A DNA stretch of 64,000 bases from contig CM075780.1 of NCBI GenBank assembly GCA_037974665.1, forward strand, positions 3,196,501-3,260,500, in the 5' to 3' direction. A program made the position numbers and the translations under genes. Below, one piece after another: positions 34,673-47,526 of the stretch; within the stretch, counting starts at the first letter, position 1; each line of letters opens with the position of its first letter. Origin of the DNA: Ehretia macrophylla (Eukaryota; Streptophyta; Magnoliopsida; Boraginales; Ehretiaceae). The notes below the pieces were generated by a model. The model saw only the letters and a program-made list of their open reading frames with translations, ran no database searches and was not told the origin of the DNA.

Positions 34673-35230
34673 CTTTTCAATTTTTTTTGCCTTGGTTAGG
34701 GTTTCCAAGATACTTTATCCACCAAATCTCTATTAACGAATCCCACGGAACATTGGGTAAGAAAACTTCGCTTCTTGTAGAGGCTGGGCCCGCAAACCGA
34801 GGGCGTAGGGTTTGTGACCAGGTCTCCGTCGCTCCGGTGCCCATAACTTCTGATCCGTAAGGAGTTACGAGGCGCACATCATACCGTTGCAAAGCTCTCT
34901 GAGAGCTCTACGATGGGGGCAGCCAGCTTGCTCGCTGTGCCCATTTTTGGAGCCCAAAATCGAACATTTTCATTAGTTTGAGGCCATTTTTCTTCTTTTG
35001 CTCTGTTTTTGCATCCCGGATCGTACGTCGCGAACTGTTAAAAGGACGACAACCTGACTCGCGGGACATCAGAGGCCCCTAAAACGTGTCGATATCACGT
35101 CTTGCGAGGATGCTGCGTTGTTGAAGGGGATGGGTTGTCGTTAAGCCCATTGGGCTTTTTGAATGGGCCATCTCTCTAGGCTGGGATTATGAACCGTTAA
35201 CACATATAGGAATTGTGCCCTCAACATGAC

Positions 35231-35349
35231 GGGTGCGATCATACCAGCACTAATGCACCGGATCCCATCAGAACTACGAAGTTAAGCGTGCTTGGGCGAG
35301 AGTAGTACTAGGATGGGTGACCCCCTGGGAAGTCCTCATGTGGAACCCC
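35231..35349 (+). rRNA. 5S rRNA gene copy 44 (TGGAACCCC subtype)
   Basis: Class A promoter. C46A, G108A, T112G, C114A. The spacer hairpin after it has perfect 8-bp arms (CAGCGAGC, 35596-35613). Confidence 0.96.
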
Positions 35350-35906
35350 CTTTTCAATTTTTTTGCCCTAGTTAGGGTTGCCAAGATACTTTATCCACCA
35401 AATCTCTGTTACTGAATCCCACGGAACATTGGGCAACACAACTTCGTTTCACGTAGAGGCTGGGCCCACAAACCGAGGGCGTAGGGTTTGTGACCAGGTC
35501 TCCGTTGCTCCAGTGCCCATAACTTTTGATCCGTAAGGAGTTACGCGGCGCACAGCATACCGTTGCAAAGTTCTCTTGGAGCTCTACGATGGGGGCAGCG
35601 AGCGTGCTCGCTGTGCCCCTTTTTGGAGCCCAAAATTGAACATTTTCATCAGTTTCAGGCCACTTTTCTTCTTTTGCTCTGTTTTTCTAGCCCGGATCGT
35701 ACGTCGTGAACTGTGAAAAGGACCACAACCTGACTCGCGGGAAATCAGAGGACACTACAACGTGTCGATATCATGTCTGGCAAGCATACTGCGTTTTTGA
35801 AGCGGATGGGTTGTCGTTAAGCCCATTGGGCCTTTTGAATGGGCCATGTCTCTAAGCTGGGACTCTGAACAGTTAACACATAAAGGAATTGTGCCCTCAA
35901 CATGAC

Positions 35907-36025
35907 GAGTGCGATCATACCCGCACTAATGCACCGGATCCCATCAGAACTCCGAAGTTAAGCGTGCTTGGGCGAGAGTAGTACTAGGATCGGTGACCCC
36001 ATGGGAAGTCCTCGTGTTGCACCCC
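35907..36025 (+). rRNA. 5S rRNA gene copy 45
   Basis: Class B promoter. G2A, A16C, G85C, C95A. Confidence 0.96.
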
Positions 36026-36583
36026 CTATTCAATTTATTTTGCCCGGGTTATGGTTCCCAAGATATTTTATCCACCAAATCTCTATTACTGAATCCCACG
36101 GAACATTGGGCAAGGCAACTTCGCTTCTTGTAGACGCTGGGCTCGCAAACCGAGGGCGTAGTGTTTGTGACCAGGTCTCCGTTGCTCATGTGCCCATAAC
36201 TTTTGATCCGTAAGGAGTTACGCGACGCACAGCATACCGTTGCAAATCTCTCTGAAAGCTCTACGACGGGGACTGCCAGCATGCTCGCTGTGTCCATTTT
36301 TGGAGCCCAAAATTGAACGTTTTCATCAGTTTATTGCCACTTTTCTTCTTTTGCTCTATTTTTCTATCTCGGATTGTACGTCGTGAACTGTTAAAAGGAC
36401 GACAACATGACTTGCGGGACAACAGATGGCCCTACAACGTGTCGATATCACGTCTTGCGAGGAGGCTGCATTGTTGAAGCGGATGGGTTATCGTTAGGCC
36501 CATTGGACTTTTTGAATGGGCCATCTCTCTAGGCTGGGACTGTGAACCGTTAACACATATAGGAATTGTGCCCTCAACATGAC

Positions 36584-36701
36584 GGGTGTGATCATACCAG
36601 CACTAATGCACCGGATCCCATCAGAACTCCGAAGTTAAGCGTGCTTCGGCGAGAGTAGTACTAGGATGGGTACCCCCTGGGAAGTCCTCGTGTTGAACCC
36701 C
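36584..36701 (+). rRNA. 5S rRNA gene copy 46, box C deletion (probable pseudogene)
   Basis: 118 nt: one base lost in box C (ATGGGTACCCC). Also C6T, G64C, C114A. Class A promoter. Confidence 0.94.
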
Positions 36702-37258
36702 CTTTTCAATTTTTTTTGCCCTAGTTAGGGTTGCCAAGATACTTTATCCACCAAATCTCTATTACTGAATCCCATGGAACATTGGGCAAGACAACTTCGT
36801 TTCACGTAGAGGCTGGGCCCACAAACCGAGGGCGTAGTGTTTGTGACCTGGTCTCCGTCACTCCGATGCCCATAACTTTTGATCCGTCAGGAGTTACGCA
36901 GCGCAGATCATTCCGTTCCAAAGATCTCTGAGCGCTCTACGATGGGGGCAGCTATCATGCTCGCTATGCCCGATTCTGGAGCCCAAAATTGAACGTTTTC
37001 ATCAGTTTCAGTCCATTTTTCTTCTTTTGCTATGTTTTTCGATCCCGGATCGTACGTCGTGAACTATTAAAAGGACGACAACCTGACTCGCGGGACATCA
37101 TAGGGCCTAAAACTTGTCGATATCACGTCTTACGAGGATGCTTCATTGTTGAAGCGGATGGGTTATCGTTAAGCCCATTAGGCTTTTTGAATGGGCCAAC
37201 TCTCTAGGTTGGGACTGTGAATCGTTAACACATATTGGAATTGTGCCCTCAACATGAC

Positions 37259-37379
37259 GGGTGCGATCATACTAGCACTAATGCACCGGATCCCATCAGA
37301 ACTCCGAAGTTAAGCGTGTGCTTGGGCGAGAGTAGTACTAGGATGGGTGACCACTTGGGAAGTCCTCGTGTTGAACTCC
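37259..37379 (+). rRNA. 5S rRNA gene copy 47, box A insertion (probable pseudogene)
   Basis: 121 nt: a TG duplication in box A (AAGCGTGTGCTT) shifts box A against box C by 2 bp. Also C15T, C93A, C95T, C114A, C117T. Upstream ATATTGG. Confidence 0.94.
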
Positions 37380-37937
37380 CTTTTAAATTTTTTTTGCCCT
37401 AGTTAGGGTTGCCGAGATATTTTATCCACCAAATCTATATTACTGAATCCTACGGAACATATGGCAAGACAACTTTGTTTCACGTGCAGGCTGGGCCCGC
37501 AAACCGAGGGCGTAGGGTTTGTGACCAGGTCTCCGTCGCTCCAGTGCCTATAACTTTTGATCCGTATGGAGTTACGCGGCGCACAATATACCGTTGCAAA
37601 GATCTCTAGGAGCTCTACGACGGGGGTAGCCAGCAGGCACGCTGTGCCCGTTTTTAGAGCTGAAAATTGAACGTTTTCATCAATTTCAGGCCACTTTTCT
37701 TCTTTTGCTATGTTTTTCCGTCCCGGATCGTACGTCATGAACTGTTAAAAGGGCGACAACCTGACTCGCGGGAAATCAGAGGGTCCTACAACGTGTCGAT
37801 ATCACGTTTTCCAAGCATGCTACGTTGTTGAAGCGGATGGGTTGTCATTAAGCCAAATGGGCCTTTTGAATTGGCCATCTCTCTAAGCCGGGAATCTGAA
37901 TAGTTAACACATAAAGGAATTGTGCCCTCAACATGAC

Positions 37938-38056
37938 GGGTGCGATCATACCAGTACTAGTGCACCGGATCCCATCAGAACTCCGAAGTTAAGCGCGCTT
38001 GGGCGAGAGTAGTACTAGGACGGGTAACCCGCTGGGAAGTCCTCGTGTTGCACCCC
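37938..38056 (+). rRNA. 5S rRNA gene copy 48
   Basis: Class B promoter. C18T, A23G, T59C, T84C, G89A, C94G; three of these lie in box C. Confidence 0.95.
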
Positions 38057-38614
38057 CTTTTCAAATTTTTTTGCCCTGGTTAGAGTTGCCAAGATACTTT
38101 ATCCACCAAATCTCTATTACTGAATCCCACGAAAAATTGGGCAAGACAACTTCGATTCATGTAGAGGCTGGGCACGCAAATCGAGGGCGTAGGGCTTCTG
38201 ACAAGGTCTCCATCGCTCCGGTGCCCATAACTTTTGATCCGTATGGAGTTACGCGGCGCACAACGTACTATTGCAAAGCTCTCTAAGAGCTCTACGATGG
38301 GGGCAGCCAGCTTGCTTGCTGTTCCAATTTTTGGAGCCCAAAATTGAACGTTTTCATCAGTTTTAGGCCACTTTTCTTCTTTTCCTCTGTTTTTCCATCC
38401 CGGATCGTACGTCGTGAACTATTAAAGGGACGACAACCTGACTCGCGGGACATCAGAGGGCTGTACAACGTGTTGATATCACGTCTTGCAAGGATGCTGC
38501 GTTGTTGAAGCAGATGGGTTGTCGTTAATCCCATTGGGCCTGTTGAATGGGCTATCTCTCTAAGCTGGGACTCTGAACAGTTAACACATAAAGGAATTGT
38601 GCCCACAACATGAC

Positions 38615-38733
38615 GGGTGCGATCGTACCAGGACTAATGCACCAGATCCCATCAGAACTCAGAAGTTAAGCGTGCTAGGGCGAGAGTAGTACTATGATGG
38701 GTGACCCCCTGGGAAGTCCTCGTGTTGCACCCC
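38615..38733 (+). rRNA. 5S rRNA gene copy 49
   Basis: Class B promoter. A11G, C18G, G30A, C47A, T63A, G81T. Confidence 0.95.
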
Positions 38734-39291
38734 ATTTTCAATTTTTTTTGCCCTGGTTAGGGTTGCCAAGATACTTTATCCACCAAATCTCTATTACTGA
38801 GTCCAACGGAACATTGGGCAAGACAACTTCACTTCTTGTAGAGGCTGGGCCCGCAAACCGAGGGCGTAGGGTTTGTGACCAGGTCTCTGTCGCACCAGTG
38901 CCTATAACTTTTGATCCGTAAGGAGTTACGTGGCATACAGCATACCGTTGCAAAGCTCTCTGAGAGCTCTACGACGGGGGCAGCCAGCTTGCTCACTAAG
39001 CCCATTTTCGGAGCCCAAAATTGAACATTTTCATCAGTTTCAGGCCACTTTTCTTCTTTTGCTCTGTTTTTCCATCCCGGATCGTACGTCGTGAACTGTT
39101 AAAAGGACGATAACCTAACTCGTGGGACATCATAGGGCACTACAACGTGTCGATATCACATTTTGCGAGGACGTTGCGTTGTTGAAGTGGATGGGTTGTC
39201 GTTAAGACCATTGGGCTTTTTGAATGGGCCATCTCTCTAGGCTGGGACTGTGAACCGTTAACACATATAGGAATTGTGCCCACAACATGAC

Positions 39292-39410
39292 GGGTGCGAT
39301 CATACCAGCACTAATGCTGCGGATCCCATCAGAACTCCGAAGTTAAGCGTGCTTGGGCGAGAGTAGTACTAGGATGGGTGACCCCTTGGGAAGTCCTCGT
39401 GTTGCACCCC
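39292..39410 (+). rRNA. 5S rRNA gene copy 50
   Basis: Class A promoter. A27T, C28G, C95T. Confidence 0.96.
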
Positions 39411-39969
39411 CTTTTCAATTCTTTTTGCCCTGGTTAGGGTTGCCAAGATACTTTATCTACCAAATCTCTATTACTGAATCCCACGGAACATTGGGCAAGA
39501 CAACTTCATTTCACATAGAGGCTGGGCCTGCGAACCGAGGGCGTAGGGTTTATGACCAGGTCTCTGTTGCTCTGGTGCCCATATCTTTTGATCCGTAAGG
39601 AGTTACGCGGCGCACAGCACACCGTTGCAAAGCTCTCTCTGAGAGCTCTACGACGGGGGCAGCCAGCTTGCTCAGTGTGCCCTTTTTGTAGCCCAAACTC
39701 GAACGTTTTCATTAGTTTCAGGGCACTTTTCTTCTTTTGCTCTGTTTTTCCGTCTCGGATCGTACATCGTGAACTGTTAAAAGGACGACTACATGACTCG
39801 CGGGACATCAGAGGGCCCTACAACGTGTCGATATCACGTCTTGCAAGCATGCGGCGTTGTTGAAGAGGATGGGTTGTCATTAAGCCCATTGGCCTTTTTG
39901 AATGGGCCATCTATCTAGGCTGGGACTATGAACCATTAACACATATAGGAATTGTGCCCTCAACATGAC

Positions 39970-40088
39970 GGTTGCGATCATACCAGCACTAATGCACTGG
40001 ATCCCATCAGAACTCCGAAGTTAAGCGTGCTTGGGCGAGAGTAGTACTAGGATGGGTGACCCCTTGGGAAGTCCTCGTGTTGCACCCC
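39970..40088 (+). rRNA. 5S rRNA gene copy 51
   Basis: Class A promoter. G3T, C29T, C95T. Confidence 0.96.
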
Positions 40089-40645
40089 CTTTTCAATTTT
40101 TTTTGCCCTGGTTAGGGTTGCCAAGATACTTTATCCACCAAATCTCTAATACTGAATCCCACGGAACATTGGGCAAGACAACTTCGTTTCACATAAAGGC
40201 TGGGTCCGCAAACCGAGGGCGTAGGGTTTGTGACCAGGTCTCCGTTGCTCCGGTGCCCATAACTTTTGATCCGTAAAGAGTTACGCGGCGCACAGCATAC
40301 CGTTGCAAAGCTCTCTGAGAGCTATACGACGGGGGCAGCAAGTATGCTTGATTTGCCCTTTTTGGAGCCCAAAATCGAACATTTTCATTAGTTTCAAGCA
40401 ACTTTTATTCTTTTGCACTGTTTTTCCATCTCGGATCGTACGTCGTGAACTGTTAAAAGGACGACAGGCTGACTCGCCGGACATCACAGGGCCCTACAAC
40501 GTGTCGATATCTCGTCTTGCAAGCATGCTAAGTAGTTGAAGTGGATGGGTTGTCGTTAAGCCCATTGGGCCTTTTGAATGGGCCGTCTCTCTAAGCTAGG
40601 ACTCTGAACAGTTAACACATAAAGGAATTGTGCCCTCAACATGAC

Positions 40646-40764
40646 GAGTGCGATCATACCAGCACTAATGCACTGGATCCCATCAGAAATCCGAAGCTAA
40701 GCGTGCTTGCGCGAGAGTAGTACAAGGATGGGTGACCCCCTAGGAAGTCCTCGTGTTGCACCCC
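40646..40764 (+). rRNA. 5S rRNA gene copy 52
   Basis: Class B promoter. G2A, C29T, C44A, T52C, G65C, T79A, G97A. Confidence 0.95.
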
Positions 40765-41321
40765 CTTTTCAATTTTTTTTGCCCTGGTTGGGGTTGCCAA
40801 GATTCTTTATCCACCAAATCTCTATTACTGAATCCCACGGAACATTGGGCAAGACAACTTCGATTCTTGTAGAGGCTGGGCCCGCAAACCGAGGACGTAG
40901 GGTTTGTGACCAGGTCTCCGTCGCTCCGGTGCCCATAACTTTTGATCTGTAAGGGGTTACGCGGCGCACAACATACCGTTGCAAAGCTTTCTGAGAGCTC
41001 TACAACGGGGGCGGCAGCATGATCGCTGTACCCGTTTTTGGAACCCAAAATTGAACGTTTTCATCAGTTTCAAGCCACTTTTCTTCTTTTGCTCTGTTTT
41101 TCCGTCCCGAATCGTACGTCGTGAACTGTTAAAAGGACGACAAACAGACTCGCCAGACATCAAAGGGCCCTACAACGTGTCGATATCACGTCTTGCAAGC
41201 ATGCTGCGTTGTTGAAGGGGATGGGTTGTCGTTAAGACTATTGGGCCTTATGAATGGGCCATCTCTCTAAGCTGGGACTCTGAACAGTTAACACATAAAG
41301 GAATTGTGCCCTCAACATGAT

Positions 41322-41440
41322 GGGTGTGATCATACCAGCACTAATGCACCGGATCCCGTCAGAACTCCGAAGTTAAGCGTGCTTGGGCGAGATTAGTACT
41401 AGGATGGGTGACCCCTTGGGAAGTCCTCGTGTTGCACCCC
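41322..41440 (+). rRNA. 5S rRNA gene copy 53
   Basis: Class B promoter, T at -1. C6T, A37G, G72T, C95T. Confidence 0.96.
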
Positions 41441-41997
41441 TTTTCAATTTTTTTTGCCCTGGTTAGAGTTGCCAAGATACTCTATCCACCAAATCTATAT
41501 TACTGAATCCCACGAAACATTGGGCAAGACAACTTCGCTTCAGGTAGAGGCTGGGCCCGCAAATCGAGGGTGTAGGGCTTGTGACCAGGTCTCCATCACT
41601 CCGGTGCCCATAACTTTTGATCCGTAAGGAGTTACGTGGCGCACAACATACCGTTGCAAAGCTCTCTGAGAGCTCTACGACGGGGGCAACCATCTTGCTC
41701 GCTGTGCCCATTTTTGGAGCCCAAAATCAAACGTTTCCATCAATTTCAGGCCACTTTACTTCTTTTGCTTTGTTTTTCCATCCCGGATCGTACGTTGTGA
41801 ACTATTAAAAGAACGAAAACCTGACTCGCGGGACATCAGAGGGCCTTACAACGTGTTGATATCACATCTTGCAAGCATGCTGCGTTGTTGAAGCGGATGG
41901 GTTGTCGTTAAGCCCATTAGGCCTTTTGAATTGGCCATCTCTCTAAGCTCGGTCTCTGAATAGTTAACACATAAAGGAATTGTGCCCTCAACATGAC

Positions 41998-42116
41998 GGG
42001 TACGATCATACCAGCACTAATGCATCGGATCGCATCAGAACACCGAAGTTAAGCGTGCTTGGGCGAGAGTAGTACTTGGATGGGTGACCCCCTGGGAAAT
42101 CCTCGTGGTGCACCCC
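41998..42116 (+). rRNA. 5S rRNA gene copy 54
   Basis: Class B promoter. G5A, C28T, C35G, T45A, A80T, G102A, T111G. G5A, C35G, T45A and T111G are shared only with the next copy, pointing to a local duplication. Confidence 0.95.
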
Positions 42117-42674
42117 CTTTTCAATTTTTTTTGCCTGGGTTAGGGTTGCCAAGATACTTTATACACCAAATCTCTATTACTGAATCCCACGGAACATTGG
42201 GCAAGACAACTTCGTTTCACGTAGAGGCTGGGCCCGCAAACCAAGGGCGTAAGGATTGTGACCAAGTCTCCATTGCTCCGGTGCCCATAACTTTTGATGC
42301 GTAAGGAGTTACGCGGCGCACAGTATACCGTTGCAAAGCTCACTAAGAGCTCTACGACGGGGTCAGCAAGCATGCTTGCTGTGCCCCTTTTTGGAGCCCA
42401 AAATCGAACGTTTTCATCAGTTTCAGACCACTTTTCTTCTTTTGCTCTGTTTTTCCGTCTCGGATCGTACGTCGTCAATTGTTAAAAGGACAACAACCTG
42501 ACTCGCGGGACATCAGAAGGCCCAACAACGTGTCAATATCACGTCTTGCAAGCATGCTGCATTGTTGAAGCGGATGGGTTGTCGTTAAGCCCATTGGGCC
42601 TTTTGAATTGGCCATCTCTCTAAGCTCGGTCTCTGAATAGTTAACACATAAAGGAATTGTGCCCTCAACATGAC

Positions 42675-42793
42675 GGGTACGATCATACCAGCACTAATGC
42701 ACCGGATCGCATCAGAACACCGAAGTTAAGCGTGCTTGGGCGAGAGTAGTACTAGGATGGGTGACCCCATGGGAAGTCCTCGTGGTGCACCCC
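42675..42793 (+). rRNA. 5S rRNA gene copy 55
   Basis: Class B promoter. G5A, C35G, T45A, C95A, T111G. Tandem sister of copy 54. Confidence 0.95.
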
Positions 42794-43350
42794 CTTTTCA
42801 ATTTTTTTTGCCCGGGTTAGGATTGCCAAGATACTTTATCCACCAAACCTCTATTACTGAATCCCACGGAACATTAGGCAAGAAACCTTCGGTTCTTGTA
42901 GAGGCTGGGCCCGCAAACCGAGGGCGTAGGGTTTGTGACCAGGTCTCCGACGCTCCGGTACCCATAACTTTTAATTCGTAAGGAGTTACGCGGCGCACTG
43001 CATACCGTTGCAAAGCTCTTTGAGAGCTCTACGACGGGGGCAGCTAGCATGCACGCTGTGCCCTTTTTGGAGCCCAAAATCGAACGTTTTCATCAGTTTC
43101 AGGCCCCTTTTCTTCTTTTGCTCTATTTTTCCGTCCCGGGTCGTCCGTTGTGAACTGTAAAAAGGACGACAACCTTACTTGCGGGACATCAGAGGACCCT
43201 TCAACGTGTCGATATCACGTCTTGTAAGCTTGCTGCGTTGTTGAAGCGGATGGGCTGTCGTTAAGCCCATTGGGCCTTTTGAATGGGCCACCTCTCTAAG
43301 CTGAAACACTGAACAGTTAACACATAAAGGAATTGTGCCCTCAACATGAT

Positions 43351-43469
43351 GCGTGCGATCATACAAGCACTAATGCACCGGATCCCATCAGAACTACAAA
43401 GTTAAGCGTGCTTGGGCGAGAGTAGTACTAGGATTGGTGACCCCCTGGGAAGTCCTCGTGTTGTACCCC
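43351..43469 (+). rRNA. 5S rRNA gene copy 56
   Basis: Class B promoter, T at -1. G2C, C15A, C46A, G48A, G85T, C114T. Confidence 0.95.
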
Positions 43470-44027
43470 ATTTTCAATTTTTTTTGCCCTGCTTAAGGTT
43501 GCCAAGATAATTTATCCACCAAAACTCTATTACTGAATCCCACGGAACATTGCCCAAGAAAACTTCGGTTCTTGTAGAGGCTGGGCCCGCAAACCAAGGG
43601 CGTAGGGTTTGTGACCAGGTCTCCGTCGCTCCGGTGCCCATAACTTTTGATCCGTAAGGAGTTACGAGTCGCACATCATACCATTGCAAAGCTCTCTGAG
43701 AACTCTACGATGGGGGCAGCGAACATGCTCGCTGTGCCCGTTTTTGGAGCCCAAAATTGAACTTTTTCATCAGTTTCAGACCACTTTTCTTCTATTGCTC
43801 TGTTTTTCCATCCCGGATCGTACGTCGTGAACTGTTAAAAGGACGACAACCTGACTCGCGGGACATTAGAGGGCCCTACAACATCTCGATATCACGTCTT
43901 GCGAGGATGCTGCGTTGTTGAAGGGGATGGGTTGTCGTTAAGCCCATTGGGCTTTTTGAATGGGCCATCTCTCTAGGCTGGGACTGTGAACCGTTAACAC
44001 ATATAGGAATTGTGCCCTCAACATGAT

Positions 44028-44146
44028 GGGTGCGATCATACCAGCACCAATGCACCGGATCCCATCAGAACTCCGAAGTTAAGCGTGCTTGGGCGAGAGT
44101 AGTACTAGGATGGGTGACCCCCTAGGAAGTCCTCGTGTTGAACCCC
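44028..44146 (+). rRNA. 5S rRNA gene copy 57
   Basis: Class A promoter, T at -1. T21C, G97A, C114A. Its spacer shares a 131-bp identical block with the preceding unit. Confidence 0.96.
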
Positions 44147-44703
44147 CTTTTCAATTTTTTTTCCCTAGTTAGGGTTGCCAAGATACTTTATCCACCAAAT
44201 CTCTATTACTGAATCCCACGGAACATTGGGCAAGACAACTTCGTTTCACGTAGAGTCTGGGCCCACAAACCGAGGGCATAGGCTTTTTGACCAGGTCTCC
44301 GTCGCTCCGGTGCCCATAACTTTTGATTCGTAAGGAGTTACGTGGCGCACAGCATACCGTTGCAAAGCTCTCTGGGAGCTCTACGATGGGGGCAGCGAAC
44401 ATGCTCGCTGTGCCCGTTTTTGGAGCCCAAAATTGAACTTTTTCATCAGTTTCAGACCACTTTTCTTCTATTGCTCTGTTTTTCCATCCCGGATCGTACG
44501 TCGTGAACTATTAAAAGGACGATAACCTGACTCGCGGGACATCAGAGGTCCCTACAACGTGTCGATTTCATGTCTTGCAAGCATACTGCGTTATTGAAGC
44601 GGATGGGTTGTCGTTAAGCCCATTGGGTCTTTTGAATGGGCCATGTCTCTAAGCTGGGACTCTGAACAGTTAACACATAAAGGAATTGTGCCCTCAACAT
44701 GAC

Positions 44704-44822
44704 GGGTGCGATCATACCAGCACTAATCCACCGGATCCCATCAGAACACCGAAGTTAAGCGTGCTTGGGCGAGAGCAGTACTATGACGGGTGACCCCATG
44801 GGAAGTCCTCGTGTTGCACCCC
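44704..44822 (+). rRNA. 5S rRNA gene copy 58
   Basis: Class B promoter. G25C, T45A, T73C, G81T, T84C, C95A. Confidence 0.95.
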
Positions 44823-45380
44823 CTTTTCAATTTATTTTGCCCGGGTTAGGGTTCCCAAGATATTTTATCCACCAAATCTCTATTACTGAATCCCATGGAA
44901 CATTGGGAAAGACAACTTCGCTTCTTGTAGAGGCTGGGCCCGCAAACCGAGGGCGTAGGGTTTGTGACCAGGTCTCTGTCGCTCCGGTGCCCATAACTTT
45001 TGATCCGTAAGGAGTTACGCGATACACAACATACCGTTGCAAAGCTCTCTGAGAGCTCTACGACAGGGAGAGCCAGCTTGCTCGTTGTGCCCATTTTTGG
45101 AGCCCAAAATCGAACGTTTTCATCAGTTTATTGCCACTTTTCTTCTTTTGCTCTGTTTTTCCATCCCAGATTGTACGTCGTGAACTGTTAAAAGGACGAC
45201 AACCGGACTCGCGGGACATCAGAGGGCCCTACAACGTGTCGATATCACGTCTTGCGAGGATGCTGCGTTGTTGAAGCGGATGGGTTGTCGTTAAGCCCAT
45301 TAGGCTTTTTGAATGGGCCATCTCTCTAGGTTGGGACTGTGAACTGTTAGGACATATAGGAATTGTGCCCTCAACATGAC

Positions 45381-45499
45381 GGGTGCGATCATACCACCAC
45401 CAATGCACCGGATCCCATCAGAACTCCGAAGTTAAGCGTGCTTCGGCGAGAGTAGTACTAGGATGGGTAACCCCCTGGGAAGTCCTCGTGTTGAACCCC
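45381..45499 (+). rRNA. 5S rRNA gene copy 59
   Basis: Class A TATA preceded by GTTAGGACAT instead of GTTAACACAT. G17C, T21C, G64C, G89A, C114A. Confidence 0.95.
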
Positions 45500-46054
45500 C
45501 TTTTCAATTTTTTTTGCCCTAGTTAAGGTTGCCAAGATACTTTATCCACCAAATCTCTATTGCTGAATCCCACGGAACATTGGGCAAGACAACTTCGCTT
45601 CTTGTAGAGGCTGGGCCTGCAAACCGAGGGCGTAGGGTTTGTGACCAGGTCTCCGTCGCTCCGGTGCCAATAACTTTTGATCCGTAAGGAGTTACACAGC
45701 GCACAACATACCGTTGTAAAGCTCTCTGAGAGCTCTACGACGGAACAGCCAGCTTGCTCGCTGTGCCTATTTTTGGAGCCCAAAATCGAACGTTTTAATC
45801 AATTTCAGGCAACTTTTCCTCTTTTGCTCTATTTTTCCATCTCGGATTGTACGTCATGAATTGTTAAAAGGACAACAACCTGACTCGCAGGATATCAGAG
45901 GGCCCTACAATGTGTCGATATCACGTCTTGGAAGCATGCTGCGTTGTTGAAGCGGATGGGTTGTCGTTAAGCCCATTGGGCCTTTTGAATGGGTCATCTC
46001 TCAAAGCTGGGACTCTGAACAGTTAACATAAAGGAATTGTGCCCTCAACATGAC

Positions 46055-46173
46055 AGGTGCGATCATACCACCACTAATGCTCCGGATCCCATCAGAACTC
46101 CAAAGTTAAGCGTGCTTGAGCGAAAGTATTACTAGGATGGGTGACCCCCTGGAAAGTCCTCGTGTTGCACCCC
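46055..46173 (+). rRNA. 5S rRNA gene copy 60
   Basis: Class B TATA with 2 bp lost just upstream (GTTAACATAAAGG). G1A, G17C, A27T, G48A, G65A, G70A, G75T, G99A. Heavily changed in the intermediate element. Confidence 0.94.
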
Positions 46174-46730
46174 CTTTTTAATTTTTTTTGCCCTAGTTAG
46201 GGTTGCCAAGATACTTTATCCACCAATTCTCTATTACTGAAACCCACGGAACATTGGACAAGACAACCTCGCTTCTTGTAGAGGCTGGGCCCGCAAACCT
46301 AGGGCGTAGGATTTGTGACCAGGTCTCCGTCGCTCCGGTGCCTATAACTTTTGATCCGTAAGGAGTTACGCGGCGCACATCATACCGTCGCAAAGCACTC
46401 TAAGACCTCTACGACAGGGGCAGCCAGCTTGCTCGCTGTGCCCTTTTTGGAGCCCAAAATGGAATGTTTTCATCAGTTTCAGGCCACTTTTCTTCTTTTG
46501 CTCTGTTTTTCCATCCCGAATCGTACGTCGTGAACTGTTAAAAGGACGACAACTTGACTCGCGGGACATCAGAGGGCCTTACAACGTGTCGATATCACGT
46601 CTTGCGAGGATGCTGCGTTGTTGAAGTGGATGGGTTGTCGTTAAGCCCATTAGGCCTTTTGAATAGGCCATCTCTCTAGGCTGGGACTGTGAACCGTTAA
46701 CACATATAGGAATTGTGCCCTCAACTTGAC

Positions 46731-46849
46731 GAGTGCGATCATACCAGCACTAATGCACCGGATCCCATCAGAACTCCGAAGTTAAGCATGCTTGGGCGAG
46801 AGTAGTACTAGGATGGGTGACCCCATGGGAAGTCCTCGTGTTGCACCCC
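46731..46849 (+). rRNA. 5S rRNA gene copy 61
   Basis: Class A promoter. G2A, G58A, C95A. Confidence 0.96.
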
Positions 46850-47407
46850 CTTTTCAATTTTTTTTGCCCTGGTTAGGGTTCCCAAGATATTTTATCCACC
46901 AAATCTCTATTACTGAATCCCACAGAACATTGGGCAAGACAACTTCGCTTCTTGTAGAGGCTGGGCCAGCAAACCGGGGGCGTAGGGTTTGTGATCAGTT
47001 CTCCGTCACTCCGGTGCCCATAACTTTTGATCCGTAAGGAGTTACGCGGCGCACAAAATACCGTTCTAAACTTCTCTAAGAGCTCTACGACGATGATAGC
47101 CAACTTGCTTGCTATGCCCATTTTTGCAGCCCAAAATCGAACGTTTTCATCAGTTTCAGGCCACTTTTCTTCTTTTGCTCTATTTTTCCATCCCAGATCG
47201 TACTTCGTGAACTGTTAAAAGGACGACAACCTGACTCACCGGACATCAGAAGGCCCTACGACGTGTCGATATCACTTCTTGCAAGCATGCTGCGTTGTTG
47301 AAGCGGATGGGTTGTCGTTAAGCCCATTGGGCCTTTTGAATGGGCCATCTCTCTGAGTTGGGACTCTGAACAGTTAACACGTAAAGGAATTGTGCCCTCA
47401 ACATGAT

Positions 47408-47526
47408 GGGTGCGATCATACCAGCACTAATGCACCGGATCCCATCAAAACTCCAAAGTTAAACGTGCTTGGGTGAGAGTAGTACTAGGATGGGTGACAC
47501 CCTGGGAAGTCCTCGTGTTGCACCCC
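47408..47526 (+). rRNA. 5S rRNA gene copy 62
   Basis: Upstream GTAAAGG (changed class B), T at -1. G41A, G48A, G56A, C67T, C92A. Confidence 0.95.
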
